DNA of 45,091 nt from assembly GCA_041946685.1 (NCBI GenBank), contig JBHGAV010000033.1:1-45091 (forward strand), written 5' to 3'. A program made the position numbers and the translations under genes. This document shows positions 8,232-17,556 of this stretch, one piece after another (positions within the stretch are counted from its first letter, which is position 1; every line of letters starts with the position of its first letter). The notes below the pieces were generated by a model. It had not been told where the DNA came from, did no database searches, and saw only the letters and a program-made list of their open reading frames with translations. Origin of the DNA: JBHGAV01 sp041946685 (lineage in GTDB: Bacteria > Acidobacteriota > Terriglobia > Bryobacterales > Bryobacteraceae).

Positions 8232-10553
8232 ATGAGGACCAACGGTAAGACAGCGACGAAGGCGCCCTACAGGAACCCAGCACTGCCTGTGGCGAAACGG
8301 GTGAAGGATCTGCTCTCCCGGATGACGTTGGAAGAGAAGGCGGCGCAGATGGTTTGCGTCTGGCGCGAGAAGGATACCAAACTCACCGACGCCCAGGGAA
8401 GGTTCGACCTGGCCAGAGCCAAGGCGGCCTTTAGGAAAGGTTACGGCATAGGGCAGGTAGCACGACCCAGCGACGCGGGCAGCGGAGCCGTCGGCCGCGG
8501 CCTGAACGCGCGCGACATGGCCGTCCTCACCAATCAGATCCAGAAGTTCTTCATGGAACACAGCCGTCTCGGCATCCCGGTGATCTTCCACGAGGAGTGC
8601 CTGCACGGCCTTGCAGCCGTCGACAGCACAAGCTTCCCGCAACCGATCGCGCTGGCCGGCACCTTCAACCCGGATCTGGTCGAGAAGCTGTTCGCCATGA
8701 CCGCGGAGGAGGCGCGGCTGCGGGGCACCCACCAGGCGCTGACGCCCGTGGTGGACGTTGCGCGCGATCCCAGGTGGGGACGCGTGGAAGAGACCTACGG
8801 CGAGGACCCGTACCTGGTTTCGCGCATGGGCATCGCGGCGGTGAAAGGTTTTCAGGGGGACGCGAGATTCAAAGGCAAGAAGAACGTCATCGCCACGCTG
8901 AAGCACTTTGTCGGACACGGGCAGCCGGAGGGAGGGATGAACTGCGGCCCGGCGAACGTCTCCCTCCGCGTCCTTCGAGAGGTCTTCCTGTTCCCGTTCA
9001 AGGAAGCGGTCCGCAAGGGCGGCGCGATCAGCGTGATGCCGTCCTACAACGAGGTCGACGGCGTGCCCTCGCACAGGAACAAGTGGCTGCTGCGCGACGT
9101 GTTGCGCGAAGAGTTCGGCTTCAAGGGATTCTGCGTCTCGGACTACTACGCCGTTTGGGAGCTGAGCTACCGGCCCGATACGCACGGGCACTTCGTGGCC
9201 AAGGACAAGAAGGAGGCCTGCGCGCTGGCGGTGGAGGCGGGTGTAAACATCGAGCTGCCCGATCCCGACTGCTACCTGCACCTGGTGGAGCTGGTGAAGA
9301 AGGGCCGGCTCAAGGAGAAGCAACTCGACGAGCTGGTGGCTCCGATGCTCGAGTGGAAGTTCCGCCTCGGACTGTTCGAGGATCCCTGGGTGGATCCGGA
9401 CAAGGCCGCGCGGGTGACCGGCTGCGACGCGAACCGGGAACTGGCACTGGAGGCGGCGCGGCAGTCGATCGCGCTGCTCAAGAACGAGCGCGGCCTGGCG
9501 CCGCTCAATCTGGACAAGATCAAGACCATCGCTGTGATCGGGCCGAACGCTGACCGCACCATGCTGGGCGGCTACAGCGGCGTTCCCAAGAAAGAGATCA
9601 CGCTGCTCCAGGGGATCAAGGACCGCGTCGGCAACCGCGCGAAGGTGCTCTACAGCGAAGGCTGCAAGATCACCATCGGCGGCAGTTGGCAGCAGGACGA
9701 GGTCGTTCCGAGCGACCCGGCGAAGGACCGGAGGCAGATTGCCCAAGCGGTGAAGGTGGCGCGGAAGGCCGACGTCATCATCCTGGCCGTGGGGGGCAAC
9801 GAGCAGACCTCGCGCGAGGCGTGGGGCCTGAACCACATGGGAGACCGGGCGAACCTGGATCTGGTCGGGCGGCAGAACGAACTGGTGGAGGCGATGGCCG
9901 CGCTCGGCAAGCCGATCATCGTGGTGCTGAACAACGGCCGGCCGAAATCGATCAACATCCTGGAGGAGAAGGCGCAAGTGATCCTTGAGTGCTGGTATCT
10001 GGGCCAGGAGAGCGGGCGCGCGATCGCCGAGGTAATCTTCGGCGACTACAACCCGGGCGCCAAGCTCCCCATGTCCTTCCCGCGGTCGGCGGGCCACTTG
10101 CCGGTGTTCTACAACTACAAGCCCTCGGCGCGGCGCGGCTACCTGTTCGACGACGCGACGCCGCTTTACGCCTTCGGCTACGGCCTGAGCTACACCACCT
10201 TCGCCATCAGGAACGTGCGGCTCTCCAAGTCGAGGATCGCCCCGAACGGCAGGACCCAGTGCCTGGCGGACGTGGTCAACACCGGCCGGCGCGAGGGGTC
10301 AGAGGTGGTCCAGATGTACATCCGCGACGTGGTCAGCAGCGTGACGCGGCCGGTCAAGGAACTGAAAGGGTTCCAAAGAGTCTTCCTGAAGCGAGGCGAG
10401 AAGAAGACCGTGACGTTCGAGATCGGGCCCGAGTCGCTCGCTTTCTACGACATCAACCTGAAGTACGTGGTCGAGCCCGGCGAGTTCGAGATCATGGTGG
10501 GCAACTCCTCGCGCGACAAGGATCTGCAGAAGGTCGTCCTGCAAGTGCGTTAG
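8232..10553 (+). CDS. GH3 beta-glucosidase/beta-xylosidase
   Basis: A 773-residue GH3 enzyme with the usual three parts. The N-terminal barrel holds RDPRWGRVEETYGEDP, KHFVGHG and the nucleophile motif FCVSDYYAV with Asp304. The alpha/beta sandwich runs from about residue 400 (IGPNADRTMLGGYSG; GNEQTSREAWG). A C-terminal Fn3-like domain follows from about 660 (VVNTGRREGSEVVQMYIRD). It removes non-reducing-end glucose or xylose from oligosaccharides or glycosides. No signal peptide is present, so it is probably cytoplasmic, consistent with the GPH sugar symporter starting 22 bases downstream: import first, then hydrolysis. GAAAGGAA lies just upstream of the ATG. Substrate is not decidable by eye. 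The 646-codon antisense frame is a shadow. Confidence 0.93.
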   Translation: MRTNGKTATKAPYRNPALPVAKRVKDLLSRMTLEEKAAQMVCVWREKDTKLTDAQGRFDLARAKAAFRKGYGIGQVARPSDAGSGAVGRGLNARDMAVLTNQIQKFFMEHSRLGIPVIFHEECLHGLAAVDSTSFPQPIALAGTFNPDLVEKLFAMTAEEARLRGTHQALTPVVDVARDPRWGRVEETYGEDPYLVSRMGIAAVKGFQGDARFKGKKNVIATLKHFVGHGQPEGGMNCGPANVSLRVLREVFLFPFKEAVRKGGAISVMPSYNEVDGVPSHRNKWLLRDVLREEFGFKGFCVSDYYAVWELSYRPDTHGHFVAKDKKEACALAVEAGVNIELPDPDCYLHLVELVKKGRLKEKQLDELVAPMLEWKFRLGLFEDPWVDPDKAARVTGCDANRELALEAARQSIALLKNERGLAPLNLDKIKTIAVIGPNADRTMLGGYSGVPKKEITLLQGIKDRVGNRAKVLYSEGCKITIGGSWQQDEVVPSDPAKDRRQIAQAVKVARKADVIILAVGGNEQTSREAWGLNHMGDRANLDLVGRQNELVEAMAALGKPIIVVLNNGRPKSINILEEKAQVILECWYLGQESGRAIAEVIFGDYNPGAKLPMSFPRSAGHLPVFYNYKPSARRGYLFDDATPLYAFGYGLSYTTFAIRNVRLSKSRIAPNGRTQCLADVVNTGRREGSEVVQMYIRDVVSSVTRPVKELKGFQRVFLKRGEKKTVTFEIGPESLAFYDINLKYVVEPGEFEIMVGNSSRDKDLQKVVLQVR

Positions 10554-10575
10554 TCACCGTCACGGAAGGACTGTT

Positions 10576-11934
10576 ATGGAAGACAGCCTCGCGAGAATCT
10601 CCGTCAAAGAGAAGATCGGCTACGGCCTGGGCGACATGGCGGCGAACTTCGTGTTCCAGACCCTGCTCGCCTTCCAATTGATCTTTTACACCGACACCTT
10701 CGGCCTTTCGGCCACCGACGCCGGAACTATGCTGCTGGTGGTGGGCTTGGTGAGCGGCCTCTTTGACCCCTTGGTGGGGATCATCGCCGATCGCACCTCC
10801 ACGCGGTGGGGCCGGTTTCGCCCCTGGATCCTGTGGACGGCGGTCCCGTTCGGCGTGATGGCGGTGGTGGCCTTTGTCACGCCGAACTTCAACGCCACGG
10901 GCAAGCTGGTGTACGCGTGGGTCACGTACTTGCTGCTAATGGTGATCTACTCACTCAACAACGTTCCTTACTCGGCTTTGAGCGGGGTGATGACGGGCGA
11001 CCCGGTGGAACGTACCAGCTTGTCGTCATACAGGCAGATCGGGGCGAACGCCGCGGGCTTCATCATCCAGGTTGGCGCGCTGCCCATGGTGATGTTCTTC
11101 GGCCGGGGCGACAATGCCAAGGGCTACCAGACGACCATGGGGGTGTTCGGCGTTCTCGCCGCCATCTTCTTCGTCACAACGTTCTTCACGACCAGGGAAC
11201 GCATCCAGCCCGACCCCAGCCAGAAGTCCTCGCTGGGGCAGGACTTGAAGGACCTGGTGAAGAACGGTCCGTGGGTCACCCTGTTCATCGTGACGGTGCT
11301 GATCTTTGTCGGCCTGTCGATGCGCACCGGGGTGATGCTGTACTACTTCACCTACAATGTCGGCAACCCGGGCCTGTTCAGCGTCTTCAACTTTGTCGGC
11401 CTGGGACTGCTACTGGTGGGTGTGGCGTACTCGCCCACACTGGTGCGCAAGTACGGCAGCCGGAACGTTTTCATAGGGGCGCTCGCGCTGTGCGCCGTCT
11501 TCACCGGCTCACTGATCCTGATTCCCGCGAGCGCGCCCGCGCTGGTCATCGCCATGGAGGGCTTGCGGCAGTTCTCCTGGGGGATCACCGCCCCGCTGCT
11601 GTGGGCGATGATGGCCGACGTGGCGGACTACTCCGAATGGAAGACGGGACGCCGCGCCACGGCCATGGTGTTCGCGGGCACGGTGTTCGGCCTGAAGGCG
11701 GGCCTGGGGATCGGGCGCGCCATCGCGAGCTGGGTGCTGTCGCTGTTCGGCTACGTGCCCAACGTGGCGCAGACGGCCGAGTCGCTCCAGGGCATCACGC
11801 TGATCGCCAGCATCTTCTCCATGATCATCTTCCTGGCGGGAGTCGGGATGCTGTTCCTCTACAAGATTGACGCCAAGACCAACCTGCAAATGGCCACCGA
11901 ACTGGCCGAACGGCGCAAGAAGTACGGCCAGTAG
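10576..11934 (+). CDS. GPH-family (MelB-type) sugar symporter
   Basis: A 452-residue glycoside-pentoside-hexuronide:cation symporter with twelve predicted membrane segments. YGLGDMAANFVFQ at the N-terminus, FDPLVGIIADRTSTRWGRFRPWIL in loop 2-3 and ADVADYSEWKTGRRATAMVFA in the second half are family signatures. It imports a glycoside or oligosaccharide with Na+ or H+. It starts 22 bases after the GH3 gene with GGAAGGA before the ATG, so the two form an uptake-and-hydrolysis operon. Only about 40 bases separate its end from the convergent next gene, with no clear terminator. Confidence 0.93.
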   Translation: MEDSLARISVKEKIGYGLGDMAANFVFQTLLAFQLIFYTDTFGLSATDAGTMLLVVGLVSGLFDPLVGIIADRTSTRWGRFRPWILWTAVPFGVMAVVAFVTPNFNATGKLVYAWVTYLLLMVIYSLNNVPYSALSGVMTGDPVERTSLSSYRQIGANAAGFIIQVGALPMVMFFGRGDNAKGYQTTMGVFGVLAAIFFVTTFFTTRERIQPDPSQKSSLGQDLKDLVKNGPWVTLFIVTVLIFVGLSMRTGVMLYYFTYNVGNPGLFSVFNFVGLGLLLVGVAYSPTLVRKYGSRNVFIGALALCAVFTGSLILIPASAPALVIAMEGLRQFSWGITAPLLWAMMADVADYSEWKTGRRATAMVFAGTVFGLKAGLGIGRAIASWVLSLFGYVPNVAQTAESLQGITLIASIFSMIIFLAGVGMLFLYKIDAKTNLQMATELAERRKKYGQ

Positions 11935-11971
11935 GCCGGGAACGCGCTGTATCGGGGTTAGAGACTGGGGC

Positions 11972-12730
11972 TCAATGGCAGCTGGCAGCTGCCGTTCCTG
12001 CGGGCTCCTGGTCGATGAGGTGGTCCGAGTATTCGATGGTCACCTCCGTCCGGCCGAAGATCACGGCGTCGGTCTCGGAACGGTTCGACACGGGCAGCCA
12101 GAACGGGCCGAATTTGTGGTACTGGTGCACGAACGACGTCTTCTGGATCCAAATGGAAGGGTTCTGGGCGGGGGAGGCTTCTATCCTTGCGATGGAAAAG
12201 TCGTCGGCGTCCACCCACACCTTGCCTCGAAACAGGTAGCGGTTCTTCGTTTTCGGACTCGCTTCCAGGACAAAGGACTTCCTGCCTTCGATCTCCGAAG
12301 TCCCCACCAGTCGGAAGGAGTAGTTTCGTGGAGTGATCTGGGTCTCCTCGCGAAGAGCGTCTTTCGAGGCTTCCAGCTCCGATTCGAGGAGCTTGCGAAG
12401 GACCCGTTTGCGGATGATGGCAGACCCCTGTTCACTCAGCACCTGGAATTCCTTGTGGCCGGGATAGCGGAAGGTGAGTCTCACCGTCATTTCAGCGGTC
12501 TTCCCAAGGCGTTTGTTTTCAAGACGATATCGGCGAATGGAGGTGTATCCGCGCAAGGCCGGCGTCACGCAGCGGTCCACCTGCATCATCCGCTCCACGA
12601 CCTGCTCGGTCGTCGGCTGCACGGTCGGGTCGAATCCCCCGCCATGGGCTTGCAGGCATAGTCCCGCCAGCACAGCCAGGGCGACGGGCTTGGGCCATCC
12701 CGCCATCAGCTTCGTTGGTCCCCGCATCAT
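11972..12730 (-). CDS. LolA-like exported protein
   Basis: A 252-residue protein with an N-terminal signal-like segment (KPVALAVLAGLCLQAHG). Mature features resemble LolA/LolB-fold outer-membrane lipoprotein-sorting-like proteins: TTEQVVERMMQVDRC near the start, LENKRLGKTAEMTVRLTFRYPG, GRKSFVLEASPKT, and VWVDADDFSIARIEASPAQNPS, an alternating strand pattern typical of an incomplete beta barrel. Such proteins bind lipid or act in envelope transport, but many members are uncharacterised. The start is uncertain: two adjacent ATGs at 12730 and 12727 lack a good ribosome-binding site, and a third ATG at 12709 directly precedes the signal segment. The frame is open further upstream but looks non-coding. 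It is convergent with the symporter and divergent from the radical SAM gene. Confidence 0.7.
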   Translation of the reverse strand: MMRGPTKLMAGWPKPVALAVLAGLCLQAHGGGFDPTVQPTTEQVVERMMQVDRCVTPALRGYTSIRRYRLENKRLGKTAEMTVRLTFRYPGHKEFQVLSEQGSAIIRKRVLRKLLESELEASKDALREETQITPRNYSFRLVGTSEIEGRKSFVLEASPKTKNRYLFRGKVWVDADDFSIARIEASPAQNPSIWIQKTSFVHQYHKFGPFWLPVSNRSETDAVIFGRTEVTIEYSDHLIDQEPAGTAAASCH

Positions 12731-12901
12731 CGACCAGCTTAGAATCCCCTCTTTCCCAACCGCAAGCCGGAGCGCGCACACCCTGTGAATTGGGCGTCGA
12801 GACCGGTGTCGTTCCGGCATGTTCGGGTTTCCGACCGGAAGGCTAGCCTGAGGGGGAGGCACTGTGCGCACAGGGGCTGCCGTGTCGAGCAGGAGGAATG
12901 C

Positions 12902-14278
12902 ATGCGCGTGATTCTCGCGGATCTGAAGGCGACCAGAGGCCTTGTGGCCAAGGACACTGTAGCCGGGGGGTACGGGTCACGATTGGTTCCATTTTCCAGG
13001 GTTACCAGCGTATATGCTCATTTCAAGGGACGTCACCTGGAAATGCCGAGCATTCAGATGGGATATCTCGCCGCCATCTTTGCCCGGCAGAACCACGAGG
13101 TTGTCTTCCTCAATCGCGGGCAAGCACCACGCGCCGACGTGGCTCTCGTCTTGTCCTCACTGGTGGACTACCGGCAGGAGACGGCATGGGCAGAGGAGGC
13201 GCGCAGCCGGGGAATACGCGTTGGCTTTGTGGGCCTGGCGGCTTCCAGGATGCCGGAACTATTTCGCGACCATGCCGATTTCCTCATCATCGGCGAGCCC
13301 GAAGAGGCGGCCTCGCGACTCGCATCAGGGGGAAGTCTGTCCGGCGATTGTCCGAGCACTCCGGTCAGCGACCTTGACTCCCTTCCCTTCCCCAGATGGG
13401 ACCTCCTCCAGGACCGTAACGGCTCGCCGGGCAGGCTCCGGAGAGTACCGGTGCTGGCAAGCCGGAGTTGCACGCAGTTTTGTACCTACTGCCCCCACAG
13501 GGTTCTGGCTCCTTTCCGGTCGCGATCCGTGGGAAACGTCGCGGACGAGCTGGAGTCCCTCTGTCAGCAGGCGCCAATACCTCATGTTGTGTTTCGGGAC
13601 CCTCTCTTCACTGAAGACAGGGACCGGTGCCTGGCCCTGTGCGACGAGATTCGAGCGAGAGGGCTCCAGCTCCGGTTCGACTGCGAGACCCGCATTGACA
13701 TGCTCGACGGCGGCCTCCTGAAAGAGATGCGCAAAGCGGGACTCAGCGCGGTCAGCTTCGGCGTGGAAACCATCTCCCAGGAGACGCTCCGCCGGGCCGG
13801 CCGGCGGCCCACGCCTGAGCATCACCAACGGGCCATGGTTGAAGCGTGCCACCGCCTGGGCGTAAAGACCGTCGCTTATTATGTCTTCGGATTTGCCGGC
13901 GACGACTGGAACACGATCGCCGCAACCATCGACTATTCCATCGCGCTGAGGACCACGTTCGCGCAATTCAAGCTGTTGACTCCCTATCCGGGCACCCCCA
14001 TGTGGAGCCAGTTTGCCGGCCAAGTGACGGAGACCGACTGGGAGAAATTCGACGGGTACACACCTCTTTTCCGCCACCCCAGCCTCCGCGCGGAGGATCT
14101 GAGGTTCTTGTTGGGAGCCGCCTACGCTCGTTTCTACGTCAGGCCCGGGTTCCTTGTAAACCTCTGGAGGCTTAATGGTCTCGTGTCGCGGGAACTGACC
14201 GAGAGAATGGACCGGAAAGTTCTCCGGTGGCATGCTGAGAAGGAGATTTCGCTCGTGTCGAGGGCGGCGGAATGCTGA
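12902..14278 (+). CDS. B12-binding-type radical SAM protein
   Basis: A 458-residue protein. Residues 1-150 resemble the cobalamin-binding (Rossmann) domain of class B radical SAM enzymes (MGYLAAIFARQNHEVVFLN, then a long helix and FLIIGEPEEAA). The radical SAM core follows with the cluster motif C190xxxC194xxC197 (SCTQFCTYCPHR), then GLSAVSFGVETISQETL and VKTVAYYVFGFAGDDW, usual for the BchE/HpnP-like group. The start is the ATG preceded by AGGAGG seven bases upstream; an upstream frame to 12785 is rejected. The downstream DegT gene starts inside its last codons (ATGCTGA), so both are translated together. The reaction is unknown; family members methylate, cyclise or rearrange unactivated carbons. 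The classical DxH cobalamin motif is not obvious, so B12 may not be bound. Confidence 0.85.
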   Translation: MRVILADLKATRGLVAKDTVAGGYGSRLVPFSRVTSVYAHFKGRHLEMPSIQMGYLAAIFARQNHEVVFLNRGQAPRADVALVLSSLVDYRQETAWAEEARSRGIRVGFVGLAASRMPELFRDHADFLIIGEPEEAASRLASGGSLSGDCPSTPVSDLDSLPFPRWDLLQDRNGSPGRLRRVPVLASRSCTQFCTYCPHRVLAPFRSRSVGNVADELESLCQQAPIPHVVFRDPLFTEDRDRCLALCDEIRARGLQLRFDCETRIDMLDGGLLKEMRKAGLSAVSFGVETISQETLRRAGRRPTPEHHQRAMVEACHRLGVKTVAYYVFGFAGDDWNTIAATIDYSIALRTTFAQFKLLTPYPGTPMWSQFAGQVTETDWEKFDGYTPLFRHPSLRAEDLRFLLGAAYARFYVRPGFLVNLWRLNGLVSRELTERMDRKVLRWHAEKEISLVSRAAEC

Positions 14279-15549
14279 CGGCGATATCCCGGTACGGGGC
14301 ACGGGTGTTGCCCAATACGCAGCAGTTGATCTCCGCGTGCCAGGGCCGCGGCGCGCTGGTTCGGGGAACTGCCGTGGCTGAATTCGAGAGGGAGTTTGCG
14401 CGGCGTCACCCTGGGACTCACGCCGTCGCTGCCTCTTACGGGCGAATGGCCTTCTACTATATTCTCCGGGCGCTCGCTCTCCCCGCCGGGACCGAAGTGA
14501 TCTTCCCTGCCCTGACATTCTGGGTCGTTCCCGAAATGGCCAGGATCCTGGGATTGAAGCCGGTGTTCGTCGATATCGATCCAGCGACCTACAACCTGGA
14601 TCCGGACTTGATCGAGCAGGCGGTCACCAGCCGGACACGCGCGATCGTGCCCACCCACCTGTACGGCCTGCCCTGCGACATGGACCGGATCATGGATATC
14701 GCCGGGAGACATAACCTTGTCGTGATCGAAGACTGCGCGCACGCCCTCGGCGCCCTGTACCGGGGCAAGCCCGTGGGCACATTCGGCGATGCAGCCTTTT
14801 TCAGCTTCCAGACGCTGAAGCCGCTGAATACATATGGCGGCGGCATGGCGCTGGTGAAGGACGCGTCGCTGGCCAAGAGGGTGGCGGCGCTGGCGGACGC
14901 GGAGCCCTGGCCTTCGGAGGCGGAGGTCAAGCAAAAGCTGCTCATCGGCCGGGCACAAAGGATTCTTACCCGGCCGACGGTATTTCGCTGGACCCTTTTT
15001 CCAATCCTTTGGGTCGCCTCCTTTCTCCGGGCACGCCCCGACGTGTACCTTTGGGAGGCGATCCGCCCGCTGGACCCCCTTCCGCCGTCCTACCGCAGGC
15101 GTTTCAGCAATGTCCAGGCTGAGATCGGCCTGGAGGGCCTGCGGCGCCTCGACTCTTGGACCGAAGCCACAGTCCGGCACGCGGACATCCTGACCCAATC
15201 GCTGCACTCAGTCAACGGCGTATCGACGCCGGCCGTCCCGGACGATCGAACCCACGTCTACTATCAATACTGTCTGCGGGCTCCGCACCGCGACAGCCTG
15301 GTCCGCCGCTGCATCCGCCGCGGCCTCGACATCGAGACCCTGCACGTGGATGTGTGTGCGCGCCTGCCTCTGTTTGAGCAATATTGGTCCAGTTGTCCCG
15401 AAGCGGGTCAGGCGGCGCAGGCAGTCCAGTTGCCGGTGTACTCGTCCCTTTCCGATGATCAGATCAGATGGGTAGCCCATACGGTAAGGAACGCCTTGTT
15501 CAAGCTCCAGGCGGAGCCGGACGGCTTCGTTCAATCGGCTCTTCAGTGA
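14272..15549 (+). CDS. DegT/DnrJ/EryC1/StrS aminotransferase
   Basis: A 425-residue PLP-dependent aminotransferase of the sugar-aminotransferase family. VIFPALTFWVVPEMARILG, VIEDCAHALGALYRG and FSFQTLKPLNTYGGG (Schiff-base Lys183) are clear. It overlaps the radical SAM gene by seven bases. The region around residues 215-265 is longer and more hydrophobic (FRWTLFPILWVASFLRA) than in typical sugar aminotransferases, which may mean membrane association or a different acceptor. No sugar dehydratase or acyltransferase lies beside it, unlike the second aminotransferase at 29559-30731. The substrate could be a ketosugar or another ketone produced by the radical SAM partner; that is inference. Confidence 0.9.
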   Translation: MLTAISRYGARVLPNTQQLISACQGRGALVRGTAVAEFEREFARRHPGTHAVAASYGRMAFYYILRALALPAGTEVIFPALTFWVVPEMARILGLKPVFVDIDPATYNLDPDLIEQAVTSRTRAIVPTHLYGLPCDMDRIMDIAGRHNLVVIEDCAHALGALYRGKPVGTFGDAAFFSFQTLKPLNTYGGGMALVKDASLAKRVAALADAEPWPSEAEVKQKLLIGRAQRILTRPTVFRWTLFPILWVASFLRARPDVYLWEAIRPLDPLPPSYRRRFSNVQAEIGLEGLRRLDSWTEATVRHADILTQSLHSVNGVSTPAVPDDRTHVYYQYCLRAPHRDSLVRRCIRRGLDIETLHVDVCARLPLFEQYWSSCPEAGQAAQAVQLPVYSSLSDDQIRWVAHTVRNALFKLQAEPDGFVQSALQ

Positions 15550-15606
15550 GGCGATCCGCCAGCCGTCTCATGCGCGGGCCTGCGTCGCCGATGCTCGGGA
15601 GTTGAG

Positions 15607-16935
15607 ATGCCAAAACGCCATATCGAGGGAAAACGGGCGCGGCGGCTGCTGGCGACAGGCTTTCTTCTGATCATCCTGCTGCTGGTCGCTGACGGGATCG
15701 TTGGTTTTTACGGAATGAAATCGATCAGAACAGCGGCTGCCGAGATGGCGGAGGATCAGTTACTCCAGATGGCGCTGATCGACGAAATCCAGCGCGAACA
15801 AGGATCGTTGAGCGCCGTGTTCTACCGCCTGGCCGGCGACCCCGAATCCGTGGACCGGGACCGGCTGCTCCTGCAAATCGGTCAGTCCGAGGGGAACCTC
15901 CGTAAGATCGCGTCCGACGCGCCCATCGACGCCGCCGAGCGTCCGGTCTGGAACCGCCTGGTGGCGTCCTCTGTGGCCTTCGCGGACGAGGCCCGCCGGC
16001 TGCTGTCCCTGGACAACCCGCCGACCTTCCAGTCCCGGGAGTTGCTCCGCACGCACGACGAGGTTCTCGCTACGGTTGCGCAGCTCATTCGTTTGAGTCA
16101 TGGAAAAGCGCGGCGCGCGAAAGCCAACATCGAAGCGTTGTCCAGCGGGCAGCTTCGCAAGGACGGCATCCTGCTGGGGCTCTCGTTGATCCTGGCCGTC
16201 GCCTGCGCGGCCGTTGTCCTCCGGCTTTCCTCCAAGATGTACGGACGGCTTTCGGAGCAGTCCGAGGAATTGAACCGGATCTCCTGGCAGCTTCTCGACA
16301 GCCAGGAGACGGTGGCGCGCCGGCTCTCTCACGAGCTTCACGATGAGCTGGGGCAGACGCTCACCGCTCTGAAGACAAACTTTGCGATCCACGGCAGTGC
16401 CCCTTGCGCGAGCCCGGCATGGATCGAGGACTGTTCGCAACTGCTCAAGGACTCCATCCGGAGCGCACACGAGATGTCGCAACTCCTGCGCCCGACCATC
16501 CTGGACGACTTCGGATTGGATTCGGCGCTGAGCTGGCTGTGTGAGCGTTGCAGCGATCGAACCGGCATCGATGTCCGATGCTCCGTCGATCTGGGGTGCA
16601 GGCTTTCGCAGGAGATCGAAACCCACCTGTTCCGGATCGCCCAGGAGGCGCTCACCAACATCACCCGCCACTCGGGCGCTTCCGGGGCAAGCGTTGAATT
16701 ACATGCCGCCGGCGACCGTGTCTGCCTGTCGATCCGGGACAATGGAAAGGGGCTTCCTCCACCCGATCAGGTGCGCAAGGGGGCGCTCGGCTTGACCGGC
16801 ATGCGGGCGCGCGCCCGGACCTGCCGCGGCGAGCTCAAGGTCGACAGCCGGCCCGGCCAAGGGGTGTCGATTGAAGTGTGGGTGCCTCTGGAGATGAGGA
16901 GGGATGAAGAGAAGGATCCGCATCTTGTTGGCTGA
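15607..16935 (+). CDS. NarL-type sensor histidine kinase
   Basis: A 442-residue membrane sensor kinase. A first membrane segment at about residues 14-36 and a second at about 190-212 bracket a helical sensing region of 150 residues (MAEDQLLQMALIDEIQREQGS), resembling four-helix-bundle sensors. The HisKA_3 dimerisation domain carries LSHELHDELGQ, with the phosphorylated His expected at 245. The ATPase domain has EALTNITRHSGA (N box), DNGKGLPP (G1) and GLTGMRARA (G2). It phosphorylates the response regulator encoded by the next gene, which overlaps it by 32 bases. The signal is unknown. Its place between the radical SAM pair and the cell-wall synthase gives no firm target. Confidence 0.92.
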   Translation: MPKRHIEGKRARRLLATGFLLIILLLVADGIVGFYGMKSIRTAAAEMAEDQLLQMALIDEIQREQGSLSAVFYRLAGDPESVDRDRLLLQIGQSEGNLRKIASDAPIDAAERPVWNRLVASSVAFADEARRLLSLDNPPTFQSRELLRTHDEVLATVAQLIRLSHGKARRAKANIEALSSGQLRKDGILLGLSLILAVACAAVVLRLSSKMYGRLSEQSEELNRISWQLLDSQETVARRLSHELHDELGQTLTALKTNFAIHGSAPCASPAWIEDCSQLLKDSIRSAHEMSQLLRPTILDDFGLDSALSWLCERCSDRTGIDVRCSVDLGCRLSQEIETHLFRIAQEALTNITRHSGASGASVELHAAGDRVCLSIRDNGKGLPPPDQVRKGALGLTGMRARARTCRGELKVDSRPGQGVSIEVWVPLEMRRDEEKDPHLVG

Positions 16936-17542
16936 CGATCACAAGATGGTCCGCCAGGGCTTCCGTCTGATCCTGTCGTCCCAGGACGACATGGAAATCG
17001 TCGGCGAGACCGGAAACGGCCGGGAGGCCGTGGAACTTGCCAGAGCCCTGAAACCCGACGTGGTCGTCATGGATGTGACGATGCCGGAACTCAACGGCAT
17101 CGAGGCAACCCGCAGGATCCGGGGCATCTCCCCGCACATCCGGGTCCTTGCCCTGAGCGTGCACAGGGACTCGGTGTACGTCCGGGAAATCGTCCGGGCA
17201 GGGGCGGAAGGCTACCTGCTGAAGGAATCGGCGGATACGGATCTGCTGGCCGCGGTCAGGGCCGTGGCCGAGGGCAACAGCTATCTGAGCCCGGAGGTGG
17301 CCGGCGCCGTGCTGAAAGACTACCGCAAGCACGCGACCAACCCCGTGGATCTTCTCAGCGCCCGGGAGCGCGAAGTCCTTCAATCCATAGCGGAAGGGCG
17401 GACCAACAAGGAAATCGCCGCGCTACTCAACCTCAGTGTGTACACCGTCGACGGTCACCGCACGCGGATCATGGAGAAGCTCGACCTGCATAGCGTGGGC
17501 GAACTGGTCCGGTTTGCGGTTCGGAACGGACTGGTCGATTAG
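16904..17542 (+). CDS. NarL/FixJ-type response regulator
   Basis: A 212-residue two-component regulator. The receiver domain (1-120) has ADDH at the N-terminus, the phospho-acceptor Asp57 in VVVMDVTMPELNG, and the conserved Lys in YLLKESA. The C-terminal LuxR-type HTH spans about 145-205 (LSAREREVLQSIAEGRTNKEIAALL and TVDGHRTRIMEKL). The ATG lies inside the kinase gene, directly after AGGAGG with almost no spacer, so translation is probably coupled. It is the cognate partner of the upstream kinase. Targets are not evident. Confidence 0.95.
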   Translation: MKRRIRILLADDHKMVRQGFRLILSSQDDMEIVGETGNGREAVELARALKPDVVVMDVTMPELNGIEATRRIRGISPHIRVLALSVHRDSVYVREIVRAGAEGYLLKESADTDLLAAVRAVAEGNSYLSPEVAGAVLKDYRKHATNPVDLLSAREREVLQSIAEGRTNKEIAALLNLSVYTVDGHRTRIMEKLDLHSVGELVRFAVRNGLVD

Positions 17543-17556
17543 CGGGAGGCTGGCTC

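Noticed and set aside
8157..10097. 646-codon minus-strand open frame
   Set aside because: It lies wholly opposite the well-supported GH3 gene and has an Arg/His/Gln-rich composition typical of antisense frames in high-GC DNA; no motif is visible.
11977..11993. GGCAGCT-GGC-AGCTGCC hairpin at a convergent gene end
   Set aside because: It lies inside the last codons of the LolA-like gene and has no T tract, so calling it a terminator is not supported.
12785..12901. 39-residue N-terminal extension of the radical SAM protein
   Set aside because: AGGAGG lies seven bases before the ATG at 12902, where homology-like sequence begins. The extension looks non-coding.
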